Shown: one piece after another, positions 1 through 13,700 of the stretch
Position numbering within the stretch: the stretch's first letter is position 1
Layout of the letters: every line of letters starts with the position of its first letter
Assembly: GCA_023053685.1 (NCBI GenBank)
Contig: JALIGW010000063.1
Coordinates: 744,001 to 808,000, forward strand
Length of the DNA stretch: 64,000 nt
Source of the DNA: Diadophis punctatus similis
Taxonomy: Eukaryota > Chordata > Lepidosauria > Squamata > Dipsadidae
Reading direction: 5' to 3'
Translations under genes and position numbers: made by a program
The notes under the pieces: model-generated
The model's database searches: none
Seen by the model: only the letters and a program-made list of their open reading frames with translations
Told to the model about the DNA's origin: nothing

Positions 1-420
1 AAAAAATGTTGTAGAAGGAGGACAGAGAAGAGCAACAAAGATGATTAGGGGAATGGAGACTAAAACATAAAGAACAGTTGGTGGAATTGGATATGTCTAG
101 CAATCTTCCAATATTTGAAGGGTTGCCACAAAGAAGAGGGAGTCAACCTATTCTCCAAAGCATCAGAAGGCAGGACAAGAAGCAACAGATGGAAACTAAT
201 CAAGAAGAGAAGCAACCTAGAACTAAGGAGAAATTCCCTAAAGTTAGAACAATCTATCTGTGGAACAACTTGCCTCCAGAACTTCTGGGTTCTCCAACAC
301 TGGAGGTTTTTAAAAAGAGATTGGACAACCCTTTGTCTGAAATGGTATAGGGTTTCCTGCCTGAGTAGGGGGTTGGACTAGACAAGTTCCCTTCCAACTC
401 TGTTATTCTGTTACTTGTGA
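1..420 (+). mobile_element. CR1 LINE 3' end
   Basis: Degraded end of CR1 ORF2 (WNNLPPELLGSPTLEVFKKRLD) followed by the diagnostic 3' UTR, including GGGGGTTGGACTAGA and CCTTCCAACTCTGTTATTCT. The 5' part is cut off by the window edge. Confidence 0.85.
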
Positions 421-832
421 CCCAAATAACTCTGTAGTGTCAACCATCAGAATAATGAGATAGATGAATTGTTGCAACTTAGTAAGGAGTATTTATGCAC
501 AATCCCACCTCCCTCCCTTACACCACATTTATGAGATACTTAAATATGGATACTCTCAATGCTTTAGGAATAGTTTTGTAAAACAATTTACACGGATGCA
601 TTTCATCCCCCCTCTTATTTTATTTCTACATAATTTGACAAGATGGGTAATCCAGATTATCCACATTTTGAAATTATACTGGATAAGGATGGAGGACACT
701 ATTTTCCAATTGCCCTTTGATTATTTCAGCTCAAAATCGTTGCCCCAGCTCATGTATGAGGGACAGTTTGTAACAATTTCTATGCTTGTCCCATTGGAAG
801 GTGTTGAGAGTGGAAATTCCTCTAACTTACAT
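421..832. other. 3' flank of V2R gene 1
   Basis: AT-rich sequence below the gene 1 stop. It may hold the 3' UTR; an AATAAA on the minus strand is at 619-624. No other gene or repeat recognised. Confidence 0.4.
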
Positions 833-1737
833 TTAGTCATTTCTTCTGGTCGTAAGATGCTCCTTTGTATTCAAGTCTGGTCTCAGAATGATAATGTAGC
901 ACTTTGGGATGAAGAAACAACCCAGCAGACCAGCACTGGAAGCCAAGATTGAGAAGACCTGCACAGCCACCATGTATTTTCCCTTGGTGCTCAGGTAGGT
1001 GGGCAGGAAAGAGACCCAGACATTGCAGAAGACCAACATGCTGAAGGTGATCAGCTTGGCTTCATTGAAGGCTCCAGGGAGATTCCTGGCCAGGAAAGCC
1101 ACTGTGAAGCAGATGGCAGCCAGGAAGCCCATGTAGCTGAGGGTGATGAAGAACATGAAAACAGAGCCTTCATTGCATTGTAGGATGATCTCTCCAGGCT
1201 GGGAGTGAAAGTCTGAGTCACAGAATGGAGGAGAAATTCCCAACCAGATGGAGCAGATCATAATTTGGACACTAGAACAAGAAAGGATGATGGAGTTGGC
1301 CAAGCTCTTCCCCAACCATCTCTTCACTCGGTTTCCTGGTTTTGTGGCCAGGAAAGCCAGCACCACTGTTATGGTTTTGGCCAAGAGAGAAGAAATGGCA
1401 ACTGAGAAGATGATGCTGAAAACTGTTTGTCGGAAAAGGCAAGTCATTTTTCTTGGTTCACCAATGAAGAGAAAAGGAGACAAGAAGCAAAGCAGGAGGG
1501 AGACCAGAAGGATGTAAGAGAGATCTCGGTTGTTGGCTTTGACAATGGGAGTTTCCTGATGTTTAATGAATATGATTAAAACAAGGCCTGTGGCTAAGAA
1601 CAAGAATAGGGCAAAAGTGGTCAGAATGATTCCCAGAAGTTCTTCACAAGAAAGGAAGGATATAACTTTGGGGATACATTGGATTCTGTCCTCATTTGAA
1701 TATTTTTCATCTGGACACTTGGTGCATTTTTCTGTAT
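833..1737 (-). CDS. V2R gene 1 exon 6 (seven-TM domain)
   Basis: 905 nt including a TAA stop at 833-835. Begins with the last three linker cysteines ([14 protein letters not shown]...QCIPK), then TM1-TM7. Landmarks: [14 protein letters not shown] (ICL1/TM2), [23 protein letters not shown] (ICL2), [15 protein letters not shown] (ICL3), [13 protein letters not shown] and [10 protein letters not shown]. Confidence 0.93.
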
Positions 1738-4700
1738 CTGAATAGTAAACCATAAATGCAATATTTTTAAAAAATATTCTGTACTTTGACCTTTCAAGAA
1801 ATATTTTCCTGGGACAACATTCGTTACCAGCAGCATTTTCTGAGAAACATTACTTAAAATATCTACAGAAAGAAGGTAAGAATAACATAATTTTCTTTAA
1901 AAAACAGCTTTATTTTTATAGTTTATGAAATTACAAGAAGTCCTGGAACCTGAATGATTTCTTTTGTAATTTGCAGAACCTACATTATTAGAGATAGATA
2001 ATGTATCAGTTAATCTTTCTAGACACATTTCCTGGATCCTGCCAGACAGCACTTCTTAATATATTTGACTCTGGATGCCTGTCTTTTGAAATCTAATTAA
2101 GTGGGCGGGGGGAGTTAGTTCTGCAAATAATCTGGAATCCAAACTAGAAAGCAGAACATTTTTTTTTCTGGCAGTAGAGAAGCTTGTCCAATCTGCTACA
2201 CAACCATCTTAGGCCTTCCCTCAAGGTTTTTCTGCTATTCCTCCCTCTAGATAAGAAATTGTGAAATTTGAAGATAATGGCAAGAGCGCTTAGATTTATA
2301 AACTACTTCATGTGCTTTACAGCCCTCTCTAAGCAGATTAAAGTCAGCCTATTGCCCCCAAAAATCTGGGTCCTCATATTACCAATCTCGGAAGGATGGA
2401 AGGCTGAGTCAACTTTCAGCCAGTGATAATCCAACTGCCGAACTGGTGGCAAAAACAAAAAACAATTGATCAATCTATCTTTTAACTTGAACTTTCAGGA
2501 CAATGTTTCAGATGAAACCACTTCCACAAGGCCTGCCCGTTTCCTTGGTGACCCCCACCTTCATGGATGGAGATGGTCCCCTCAGGACAAGGAATGCAGT
2601 CGTAGCAGCAAGAAGGCTCTCCTTCTCGCTTCCGCTTGAAAAATCCAGGTTGACAACTTTCCACACATTGGGACTGAGGCAGAGACTAAGCAGAAAAAGA
2701 AGAAATGCCAAAGAAAATATATTGAGATGAAGCATCCATGAAAATGGATGTAGACATTAATATTAGCCAAATAGTTCCTGGGCTTCACTTAGGTAAATAT
2801 GAAATCATTGACTCATTCCAAACAGATTTAGGAGAGATAAATACTGGCAGATTATTCATTTACCCCCCTTTGCTTTTGGCATCTAACATTGAAATAAAGG
2901 ATTTTTCTACTTAAGAAAGACTGGAGGGATGGAATCGAAAAGACTTGTGTCCAGCTCTGTATCTGGATCTTTTTCTACTGAAGAACTACAATTATGGGAC
3001 ACCAACTTTTATGGAAAGACAAAGCTACATTTCTTATTAGTTAAATTTGGATCCTCCTTTTTAAAGGTAACCAGATTTTAACTTTGGTAAAGCGGGACAC
3101 CATTGATGGGGGGGGAGATGATCCACGTCTCCCCTTTCCGTGCCAGGACAAAAGACTTTGGGGAGGACTTTCATTACTTCCTGGATTTTGCTCCGAAACC
3201 TCAAGCTCTTCTCCCTTCCTTCACTTAGCAGCCCCACCGCCCCGCTCCACATTTAAAGACCTTTACTGCTGCCATGGCCTCAGACACTCAGCCCCGCTTG
3301 ATGGCAACAGCCAGGAATGCACTTCTGGAGGCATAGAGGAAGCAGCGGCTTTGGTGGGTCTGGCTGTGTCCTTTCCCAGGTCTGCCACACAGGGGGAAGG
3401 AGTGGAGACGTGGGGCACCCGCTGGACGCCGCCCCGGAGAGAAGACTAGGCCCAGCTGGCAAGGGCCAGGAAAGATTTTTCCCGTGCCGCCAGCCAGCTT
3501 GTCCTCCGGGCCAGATGCAGCAGAGGCTGCAGCTTTGTGCACCACCACCACCATCACAGCCCTTAATGCTGCCATGGCCAGGGCTCGCCTCTGCTGCATC
3601 TGGCTTGGCTGGCGGCACGGGAAAAATCCTTCCTGGCCCTTGCCAGCCGGGCCTGGTCTTCTCTCCGGGGCAGCATCCGGCGGGTGCCCCACACCTCTGC
3701 TCCTTCCCCCCATGTGGTAGACCCGGGAAAGGACATGGCCAGACCTGCCAAAGCCGCTGCTCCCTCTACACCTCCGGAAGCTTATTTCTGGCTGTTGCCG
3801 TGAAGCGGGGCTGAGCATGTGAGGCGCTGAACTGGATCCTTGGGCATGTCGGAGCATGGTGGGGGATTTTCCCTGCCCAGCCCGGAGCTGGCAAGATTGT
3901 AGCGTCCGGGCGCAGCTGTTTCCCTCAAGATCCGCTTGAGGGAAGTGAGGCGCTTTGCGCAAATTCAAAAAGCGGGACTTTTTTGAAACGCCGTAGGACG
4001 CGGGACAATTTGTTTAAAAATTGGGTCTGTCCCGCAAAAGTGGGACATCTGGTCACCTTACCCTTTTTGCTCAGAGGAACTTAACGTAGCTAGCGATAAA
4101 GATTAAACAAATGCATTCTAGGTTTTTCAGGTGAAGTGCCCTCTAACAAGCCAAATCCCAAATCTAAGCAGCATTTCCTTTCAGATTCTCTCTTGTTATT
4201 TCCAAAATGAGGAAGGGTTTTTCTTTGAATCAAAGTCTTGTTTCGGTGCTTCAGTTTTCCAGGTTATAGGCATTATCTCACATCAAAAGAGCCTTTATGG
4301 TTTCATGTGAGATATAAACATCTTTGGAGCTTCTTCAGAGGAGCAGAAGGCCTAATGGTTATCCCGGTGGGGTGAAAGAGAGATATGGGTAACTCTGGCC
4401 AGGTTTGGGCTGCTTAAAAAGATTATAGAACATCAGTGACCTTTCAAGAGAGACATTCCTCGATCTGGACAAGGTGAGGCTTATTTCTCACATGGACCAA
4501 CAGGACCTCTAATCAGTCATGACTATATTTCATCTGAGTCAGTCCAAATCTTAATGCAGATGCTGGTTAAAGGAACCTGAGGCTATTGGGAACACAAATG
4601 CCAGCACTTGATCTATGGTCTCCATCCTAAAGAATAACCACACAGCATCCAATATTGGACATGACTGAATCAGTTTAAAAGGATATTCCTCATCATGGCA

Positions 4701-7700
4701 TCTGAAGGACATTTTTGTGAATAGAACTGAAATCCCCTCCAGCAATCTAACAAAACATTAAGTTTTCTCTTCTGTACATTCAACTCCCAGTGAGGGTCAT
4801 CCACCATGGTGACTAGAGTTAACCCACTTGAAATGGGCCATCATCTTTAGGAAAAAAGAGAAAACACAGCAATATTTGACCCACCTTGTTGAGCACATTT
4901 ATCAATGAAAGAGCAATTTCGTTAATAATAACTCTCTGTCTTTCAATACTCCCCAGTTTCCTTTTCATCAAATCCCCCTCTGGCGAAATCACCAAGAACT
5001 CGATGTCCATATCTGCAGCTATTTCTCCATTATGGTCCATGTAAAGATTCCAGTGGGAAAGATTGTAGAACTCATTCTTCTCCAGAAAGGGATGGAACTG
5101 GAATGGAAACATCCAGGAATTTTAAAAGCAGAAACCTTGGTTTGTTATCCCACCTGGGATTTTCATATGTGACTTTTTCTTCTACAGTTTTTTTTTAATG
5201 TGCCAACATGCTTAATTAGGACAACAAGTGTTACCACTAAGTTTATAAGTGAACGAGAAAGGTTCAGCAAAATTTGTCAATCATATATTGAAAAAATATG
5301 AATTGAGAAAATGTAATAGACACATTTGATCAATTATCGGGAACATTTTACAGCAGGTAGCAAATAAACTGAACAGCAAAAAAGAGATTATTCATAAACT
5401 GCTTGACAATACAGGTTGATTACCAGAAAGCATGGGATTTTTCAAGATGGAAGTTCCCAAGATAATCTTCTCCCAGGTAGACAAGACAGGAAATATGACC
5501 ACAGGAGCTAATTTGATTTTATTGGTTTGGGATTAAGAGAATCTTGCAAGTCTAAAAATACATATCTCCCACTAATTCATTTTCCAGCCTGAAAATTTAG
5601 GGAGGGTCCTTTGTGAGTTTCTTTTTCTGACCATTATGCAGCTGCAGGATCCCCCACTTTATCTGATCACTCCCTGGACAGGTTATCTTCTCCCTGATAA
5701 CACCTGTCTGATCTTGATGAATACAAATCACCAGAACCTGATGGATTAATTCCCAGAGTTCTAAAGGAACTGGCAGATATCATCTCAGAATCACTGCACC
5801 ACAACTTTAAAAAATCCTGGAACACCGGGGAACTACCAGAGGACTGGAAAAGACCTGATATAGTTCCCATCTTCAAAAAAGGAAAAAAGCAGACCCAGGA
5901 AAGAACAGACCAATCACCCTAACATCAATGCCCGGGAAGATACTGGAAAAGATAATAACAAAACATATCTACCAACACCTAGAAATGAGTAAAGTAATAT
6001 CTAGATGCCAGCATGGGTTTCTTAAAAACTGATCATGCCAAACCAATCTTATTTCATTCTTCAACATAGTGACTAAATTAATAGACCAGTGAAATACTGT
6101 GGACATAATATACTTCGACTACAGCAAGGCATTCGACAATCTACTTTTTCGTAAGCTAGAAAAAAGTGGGACAAATAGTTTCACCACCAGATGGATTCAC
6201 AACTAGCTGACAAATTGTACTCAACAAGTAGTCCTTAATGGGTCTAAGTCTACATGGAGAGAAGTAAGCAGTGGGGTACCGCAAGGTTCCGTCTTAGGCC
6301 CAATACTCTTCAATATCTTCATAAATTACTTACATGAGGGAATAGAAGGGGAACTTACCAAATTTGCAGATGATACTAAGCTGGCAGGAATAGCTAACAT
6401 CCTAGAACAGTGATGGCGAACCTTGTTTTCCTCGGGTGCCGAAAATGCAAGTGTGCGCGCTATCGCATATGTGCGTGTGCCCACACCCATAATGCAATGC
6501 CCCCCATGCCCCACCCCCCTGCAGATGTGCTTGCACCCTCCCCACTCCCCACGCATGCATTTCCCGACTTCCGGTAGGCCCGTTTTTTGCCCGCCGCAGG
6601 CTCCAGAGGCTTTCCTGGAGCTTGGGGAGGGTAAAAACGGCCTCCCCCACCCCCGTAGGCCCTCCGGAGGCCAGAAATAGCCCATTTCCTGACTTCCAGT
6701 GGGCCCAGTAGGTCTGTTTTTCACCCTCCCCAGGCTCCAGAGGCTTTGGAGCCTGAGGAGGGTGAAAATGCCCTCCCCCACTTTCCCTCCATGTGAGCCA
6801 AAAATCAGCTGGCCAGTGCACACATGCATGCTGGAGCTGAGCTAGAGCAACAGCTCGAGTGCCAGCAGATATGGTTCTGCGTGCCACCTGTGCACCAATT
6901 ATCACATCAATCAAGAAGAAAATCTGCGCATGAAATCCACCCGCATCTTCTATAATTTTGTAAACAACCAGCTCAAAGACTCGAGATCCATCCCACCAAA
7001 AAAAGGACCTAACGGAAAAGAATGTAATGATGAAGCAGTTAAAGCCAATCTCTTTAATACATTCTTCAGCTCAGTCTTTGTAAACAGCAATGGCTCATGC
7101 CCAACATATCCTACTCATACCACAAATAATTAAAATGATCTAACACAAATAGATTTCACAGAAGATAATGTAGAAAAGGCACAACACAGACTTAAACTAT
7201 CTCTATCCATTGGACCTGATGGACTATGTGCTCTCCACTGCCATAGCTGAACATCTAAGCATAATCTTTGAAATATCTTTCAGAACCAGCTCCCTACCCA
7301 ACCTATGGACTACTGTAATGCGCTCTACATGGGGCTACCCTTGAAGAGTATTTGGAGACTTCAACTGGTGCAAAATGCTGCTGCGCGTGCTGTGGTGGGT
7401 GTCTCAAGATACACCCATGTAACACCCATACTCTGCCAGTTGCATTGGCTGCCCATTGGTTTCCAGGTACAATTCAAGGTGTTGATCATCATCTTTAAAG
7501 CCCTACGTGGCTTAGGACCAGGCTACCTCTGGGACCGCATTCTACCTCATACTTCCCTTCGACCGGTCAGGGTTCCACAGAGTGGGTCTCCTCCAGGTCC
7601 CGTCAGCCAAACAATGCCGACTGGCAGGGCCTAGGGGGAAGGCCTTCTCTGTAGGGGCCCCTGCTCTCTGGAACCAACTTCTCCCAGAGATCCGAATCAT

Positions 7701-10700
7701 CCCCACCTTGCTGGCCTTCCGAAAAGCCATTAAGACATGGCTCTTCCTGCAGGCGGGGTGATTTTGAGACAACCTTACATCTGATCTCTCCCCCATGTAT
7801 GTATGGTGTTATATGTTTTTTAATTGTTTTTTAATTGTTTTTAATGATTTGTTTGGTGTTCCTAAAAATGCTGTACATCACCCTGAGTCCTTAAGGAGTA
7901 GGGCGGCATAGAAGAACTTCCAAATAAATAAATAAACTAGCCACAGTCATCCCGATCTTCAAAAAGGGAGACCACAGCTTAGTTGAAAATTACAGACCAA
8001 TCTCTTTATGCTGCATCACCTCCAAAGTCATGGAATCAACCATAAATGAATCAATTACCCTCCACTTAGAAAAAAACAACCTACTCTCTAACAAACAATT
8101 TGGTTTCCTGTAATCTATAATTTCTACACTGCAAAAACATATGAACTACACATCTTGATCAGGGCAAAGCAATAGATGCAATTTACATAGACTTCTGTAA
8201 AGCCTTTGATTCAGTGGTACATGACAAACTTCTTCTAAAACTAAAATCTTATGGCATCACTGGACCCCTACATAATTGGATAGCTCCTGTCCGACAACAA
8301 GTGGTCAAAATAGGGAACGCCTATCAAATCCTGCACCTGTTAACAGCGGAGTCCCACAGCGGAGTTCTAGTACCAACACTTTATGCTTTATATAAATGAC
8401 CTTTGCGATCATATTATAAGCAACTGTGTTCTCTTCGCCAATGATTTAAAACTATTTAACACCAATGACAATGCTGCTACCCTTCAAAAAGACCTTGACC
8501 TTGTGTCAGAATGGTCAAACAACTGGCAACTTCAAATCTCAATCAACAAATGCTCTGTCTTACACATTGGCAAAAAGAATCAGAACACAAAATTCAAGCT
8601 AAGTGGACATGACCTTCTAGATGACCCTCACTCTGTCAAGGACCTTAAAGTACTCTTATGTAATGATCTAAGTGCCAAAGCCCACTGTAACAACATTGCC
8701 AAAAAGGCATTAAGAGTTGTAAACCTAATCTTACATAGCTTCTTCTCCAGTAATATCACACTACTAACCAGAGCATACAAAACCAGAGCACATAAAACGG
8801 TGGTGGGTTCCTACTGGAGTTGTCCAGTGCATAGCTCTGGTAAGGAGAGGCCGCTCCGGAGCTGTCTTTGCCGGTCTGTCGTGTGCGTTGCCATCTTTTT
8901 GTGAGAATTTTTGGGCAATTTTGCTTCTGCGCATGCACGGAAGCAAAATCTCGCCAAAATCTTGCGATGGGACGCGCAAGAGAGAGAGATTTCGGTGACA
9001 TTTTGCTTCCGTGCATGCACGGAAGCAAAATTGCGCTGAAATCTCACGCACGCACCTGTCTCCTTGCAAGATTTTGGTGATATTTTGCTTTCACGCATGC
9101 GCAGAAGCAAAATTGCGCTGAAATGTCTCTTGCGCGTGCGTCCCATCACAAGATTTTGGTGAGATTTTGCTTCTGTGCATGCACAGAGCAAAATTGCGCA
9201 AGGGGCACGCGCACCCAAAACATGGAGATGTGCGCGCAGAGCACCGGCATTGGTAAGCGAGCAACCCGCCCCTGATATAAAACATTTGCTAGACCCAATT
9301 CTTGGCTCAGGACATCAGTTGTTCTCAGGGTCTCCTTCAAATTCATAAAAGTAAAATTCTACAGTGCTCATCACAAACCATAGATACAGGAATAGTGTTA
9401 AAAGTGCTATTGTCCTTAATCATCTAGTACCAGCTCCTTGGTAAATTATGCCCCCCAGCAACTAGATTGGTCAAATCTGTTGGCCTTTTGTAGCACAAGG
9501 AGGTTGATATGATTCCCCACTTTCTCTAATGGATTCCTTCTCCGGAGGGATTTTGTTTGTTTGATCCTTTTTGGGACCCCATACCTGCCACGGTTGCAGC
9601 CTTGGAAACTCCAGTGTCTCTTGGGCCTCCTTCGTTCTCCTCCAGGATCTGGGCGAATATGCAGCCTTCAAGACGTGGGCCAGAGTCATAAAGATAATGT
9701 AAACAGAGTCACTGTTTTCAACCCATATCCCATTCAATTCATCTTCTGTCTCCACTGGAGTTTTTTGGATGCATCTTTTCCGGCCCTTGACAGAAAAAAC
9801 ATTCTTTGAAAAAGAGCACTGAAAATTCTTCTCTTCATACTGGGAGTCTACAAAGGAAATGGGTTCAAAAGCACCATATTTTGGGCTCATTTTTTGCATA
9901 AATTCAAAGCTCCAAATACTATGGATGTATTTGTGATATCCAAGATGAGTCATTATATAGTTTCCCAAAGTTGTGGTGATCCAGATTTTCTCTCCAATGG
10001 GTCCTGACAAAGTGTCAAGTGTTAGATGAAAAATATGAAATGTGCTTGAAATGATAATATGTTCTGTGAAGTGAACAAAGACATTGACTTGTTTCCACTG
10101 AGAAAAGCTGGAATCCTTGAAGGGTACTGGAAATCTACTCATTGAGAATTGTTGTGATATAACGACACAAATTCCATTCCTGACAAGCAAAGGAGGAAAA
10201 GTCCTGAGGAAATTCTCTCCCTCCTCTGTGTCTGGAGCAAGGAGACCAATCAAAGTCCATCTGAAGTGCAGGAGCACTCGGACAATTGCCGAATACCGAA
10301 ATCCTTCTTTGAGGAGCATCCGGTGGAAAAAAGGGAATTTACTTTTATCACTCAGAGTTTCTGAAACAACTGTATGACTGATCTGGAAAAGCAATGAAGA
10401 AGGGAACTCCAAAATATGAGTTTTTAATAAATCCAACTTTTTGTTTTGATAAACATCTTAGAATAGTTTGTTCATTGGCCATTGTTTAAAATATTAAACA
10501 CAGATTATTAAGAAGACTTTATATAAAAATGGAAGATGAGAAACAAATTAAGTAAAAAGAATAACAATCAAAATGCAAATCATATTTCTCGATCACCACT
10601 GCAATTTAATGCAGTTAGACTTACATGTGCAGATGTTAACTGAACTATATTGTTCCAATAAAGGGCCAATTAATTTTGGAAGATTGCTACATTATTCTCT

Positions 10701-13700
10701 GCTTCTATATTTCAGATTCTTTGTGCAGCCATCTTTTTAGTTTCTTCTCCAGTTGTACAAGAGACAGGAAGACGTAGTTCCTCATATAATTTGTCAGTTG
10801 TATAAGCCGAGAGGTCTGTAGTTGAAATTTTGTCTGTTCTAACAGACACAATTTTGGGAGTCTGTAGTTTCTATAGCTTTCATTTTCTACCCATAAATTA
10901 ATGATGCTACTTGATGTTGATTATCAGGATGGTTAATTGATGTTGATTATTTATTTATTATTTTTATTTAGACACTCTTATAGGCCGCCCAATCCCGTGG
11001 GACTCAGGGCGGCGTACAGCATGAATAAGAACGTACATTTAAAAACAATCATAATTTAAATTAAAATATAATTAAAAAAAACATTATAAACACAACATTC
11101 AGGGGGAATCTGATTGTCCTATTCACCCCATCTGCCGGAAGAGCCATGTTTTTAAGGCTTTACGGAAGGCCAGCAGGGTGGGGATAGTCCGGATCTCTGG
11201 TGGAAGTTGGTTCCAGAGGGACGGGGCTCCCACAGAGAAGGCCCTCCCCCGTGGCCCCGCCAGTCGGCATTGTTTGGCCGACGGGACCCGGAGGAGGCCC
11301 TCTCTGTGGGACCTAACCGGTCTTAGGGAGGTATGTGGTAGGATGCGGTCCCGCAAGTAACCTGGCCCTGAGCCATGTAGGGCTTTAAAGGTAACGACCA
11401 ACACCTTAAATTGCAACCGGAGACTAATTGGTAGCCAATGCAGCTGGCGAAGGATAGGTGTTACGTGGGTGTATCTCGGTACACCCACTACCGCTCGCGC
11501 AGCTGCATTCTGTACCAGTTGGAGTCTCTGGATGCTCTTCGAGGGTAGCCCCATGTAGAGCGCGTTGCAGTAGTCTAGCCGTGAGGTGACAAGGGCATGA
11601 GTGACTGTGAGCAAGGCCTCCCTCTCCAAGTAAGGTCGCAATTGGTGCACAAGATGGATTTGTGCAAAGGTCCCCCTAGCCACAGCTGAAAGATGTTGCT
11701 CCAATTTTAGCTGTGGATCTAGGAGGACACCCAAATTGCGAACCTGTTCTGAGGGAGTCAATTTTTCTCCCCCGAGAACCAAGGAGGGACAGTCGACATA
11801 GTCCTTGGGAGGCAATATCCAGAGCCACTCAGTCTTGTCTGGGTTGAGCCTGAGTCTGTTTACTCCCATCCAGACCCTCACATCGTCCAGGCAGCGGCAG
11901 ATTACATCAACTGCTTCACTGAACTGACACGGGGTGGAGATGTACAACTGGGTATCGTCAGCATACTGCTGATACCTCACCCCATGTCGTCGGATGATCT
12001 CACCCAGCGGTTTCATGTAAATGTTAAACAGGATGGGCGAGAGGACCGAGCCCTGTGGCACCCCGCAAACCAGGGGCCTAGGGGCCGACCTCTGTCCTCC
12101 TGTCAACACCAACTGCGTCCTGTCAGAGAGGTAGGAGGTAGGATTAAAATCAGACCAACAATCAAGAAGTAAACAATGCCCCAATCAAGGAACTGGTCAA
12201 TATACGTCCCAATGATAATGACTGCAATAAAAGTATAACTAATTACAACTTCAAAAAAGCCAACTATGATATCATTAATGCTGACCTCTCATCTCTTGAT
12301 TGGCAAACATTATTCTCTGACTATAATACTGCCGAAGACTACTACAATATATTTTTGCTCGAAATACAAAGAGTCATTAAATTATATGTACCACTAATTA
12401 TCACCAAAACCAAGAAAAACAAATTACCCATAAAAATAAGGAAGCTCCAAGCCAAAAAAAGATCCATTTGGCGGAAGAACAAAATTGGCTACATTGCCAA
12501 CTTCAAAAGCCGCTACAAAAATCTATGCTGCCAGTGAAAGACTGAATGTAACAATTATCACACCATTCAAGAAGAAAACCTTCTGTGCACTAAATCCACA
12601 CATGTCTTCTACAACTTTGTAAACAATAAACTCAAAGACTCCAGATCCATCCCACCCCTCAAAGGACCAAATGGCAAACAATATAATGATGAAGCTGTAA
12701 AAGCCAACCTCTTTAACACATTCTTCGGCTCCGTCTATGTTAACAGCAATGGCTCATGCCCAATATTTCCTAGTCGCACGTCAAACAATAGCAACGATCT
12801 GACACAAATTGATTTTACAGAAGATAATGTTAGAAAAGCATTACACAACGTTAAACCATCTTTAGGTCCAAACCATTGGACCTGACGGACTAAGTGCATA
12901 TTTCTTAAAAAGCTTTCTACAACCTCTAAGCATAATTTTTGAAAAATCCTTCATGACTAACTCCTTACCCAACTTATGGTCATTAGCCACAGTCATCCCT
13001 ATCTTCAAAAAAGGAGATCCAAGTAAAGTTGAAAATTACAGACCAATCTCTTTATGTTGCGTCACCTGCAAAATCATGGAATCAATCATAAATCAATCCA
13101 TCACCCATCACCTAGAAACTAACAACCTACTCTCTAACAAACAATTTGGTTTCAGAAAAAAAGTAACCTGCAACTTCTACACTGCAAAAACATATGGACT
13201 TCTCAACTGGATCAAGGTAAATCAATAGATGCAATTTACATAGACTTTTGCAAAGCCTTTGATTCAGTAGTATGCGACAAACTACTCCTGAAACTAAAAT
13301 CTTATGGCATCTCTGGTCCCCTTCATAATTGGATAACTGCGTTCTTGTCAAACAGGCAACAAGTGGTTAAAATAGGGAATGCCCTATCAAATCCTGCACC
13401 TGTCAACAGTGGTGTCCCTCAAGGCAGCATTCTAGGACCAACTCTATTTATTCTTTACATCAACGACCTTTGTGATCATATTATAAGCAACTGCGTTCTC
13501 TTTGCTGACGATGTTAAGCTATTCAACAGCACTGACAAGACTTCCACCCTTCAAAAAGATCTGGTCTGATAACTGGCAACTACAAATCTCAACAAATAAA
13601 TGCTCTGTCTTTCACATTGGCAAAAAGAATCCAAACACAAAATATAAACTTGGAGGACACGACCTTGTAGACGACCCTCACTCTGTTAAAGACCTTGGAG

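Larger units (their letters stand above)
6900..9300 (+). mobile_element. L3-like CR1-group LINE, copy A (interrupted twice)
   Basis: Colinear with the better copy at 12165-14455: the stretch before RT (6900-7302), then from 7938 [11 protein letters not shown], the KAFDSV region, [40 protein letters not shown] and [13 protein letters not shown]. An L2 fragment (7303-7937) and a hAT MITE (8798-9274) are nested in it; a short tail resumes at 9283. Many stops; dead. Confidence 0.8.

Noticed and set aside
1248..1517. Plus-strand frame opposite V2R exon 6 (also 21382-21762 and 58993-59373)
   Set aside because: Antisense shadow of the seven-TM exon; its conservation follows from the coding strand.
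3084..3968. Several 80-226-codon frames on both strands
   Set aside because: All lie in the GC-rich foldback element, overlap one another on both strands and have no family motifs.
6326..6914. Two overlapping ~170-codon minus-strand frames
   Set aside because: They fall in a GC-rich hAT MITE and have low-complexity composition.
8919..9195. Regular ~82-bp repeats as a CRISPR-like array
   Set aside because: Repeats and the sequence between them vary together, lie within a bounded MITE in vertebrate DNA, and no cas genes exist.
8811..9218. Overlapping frames with repeated [12 protein letters not shown] units
   Set aside because: Translation of the ~82-bp palindromic repeat of a hAT MITE; not a repeat protein.
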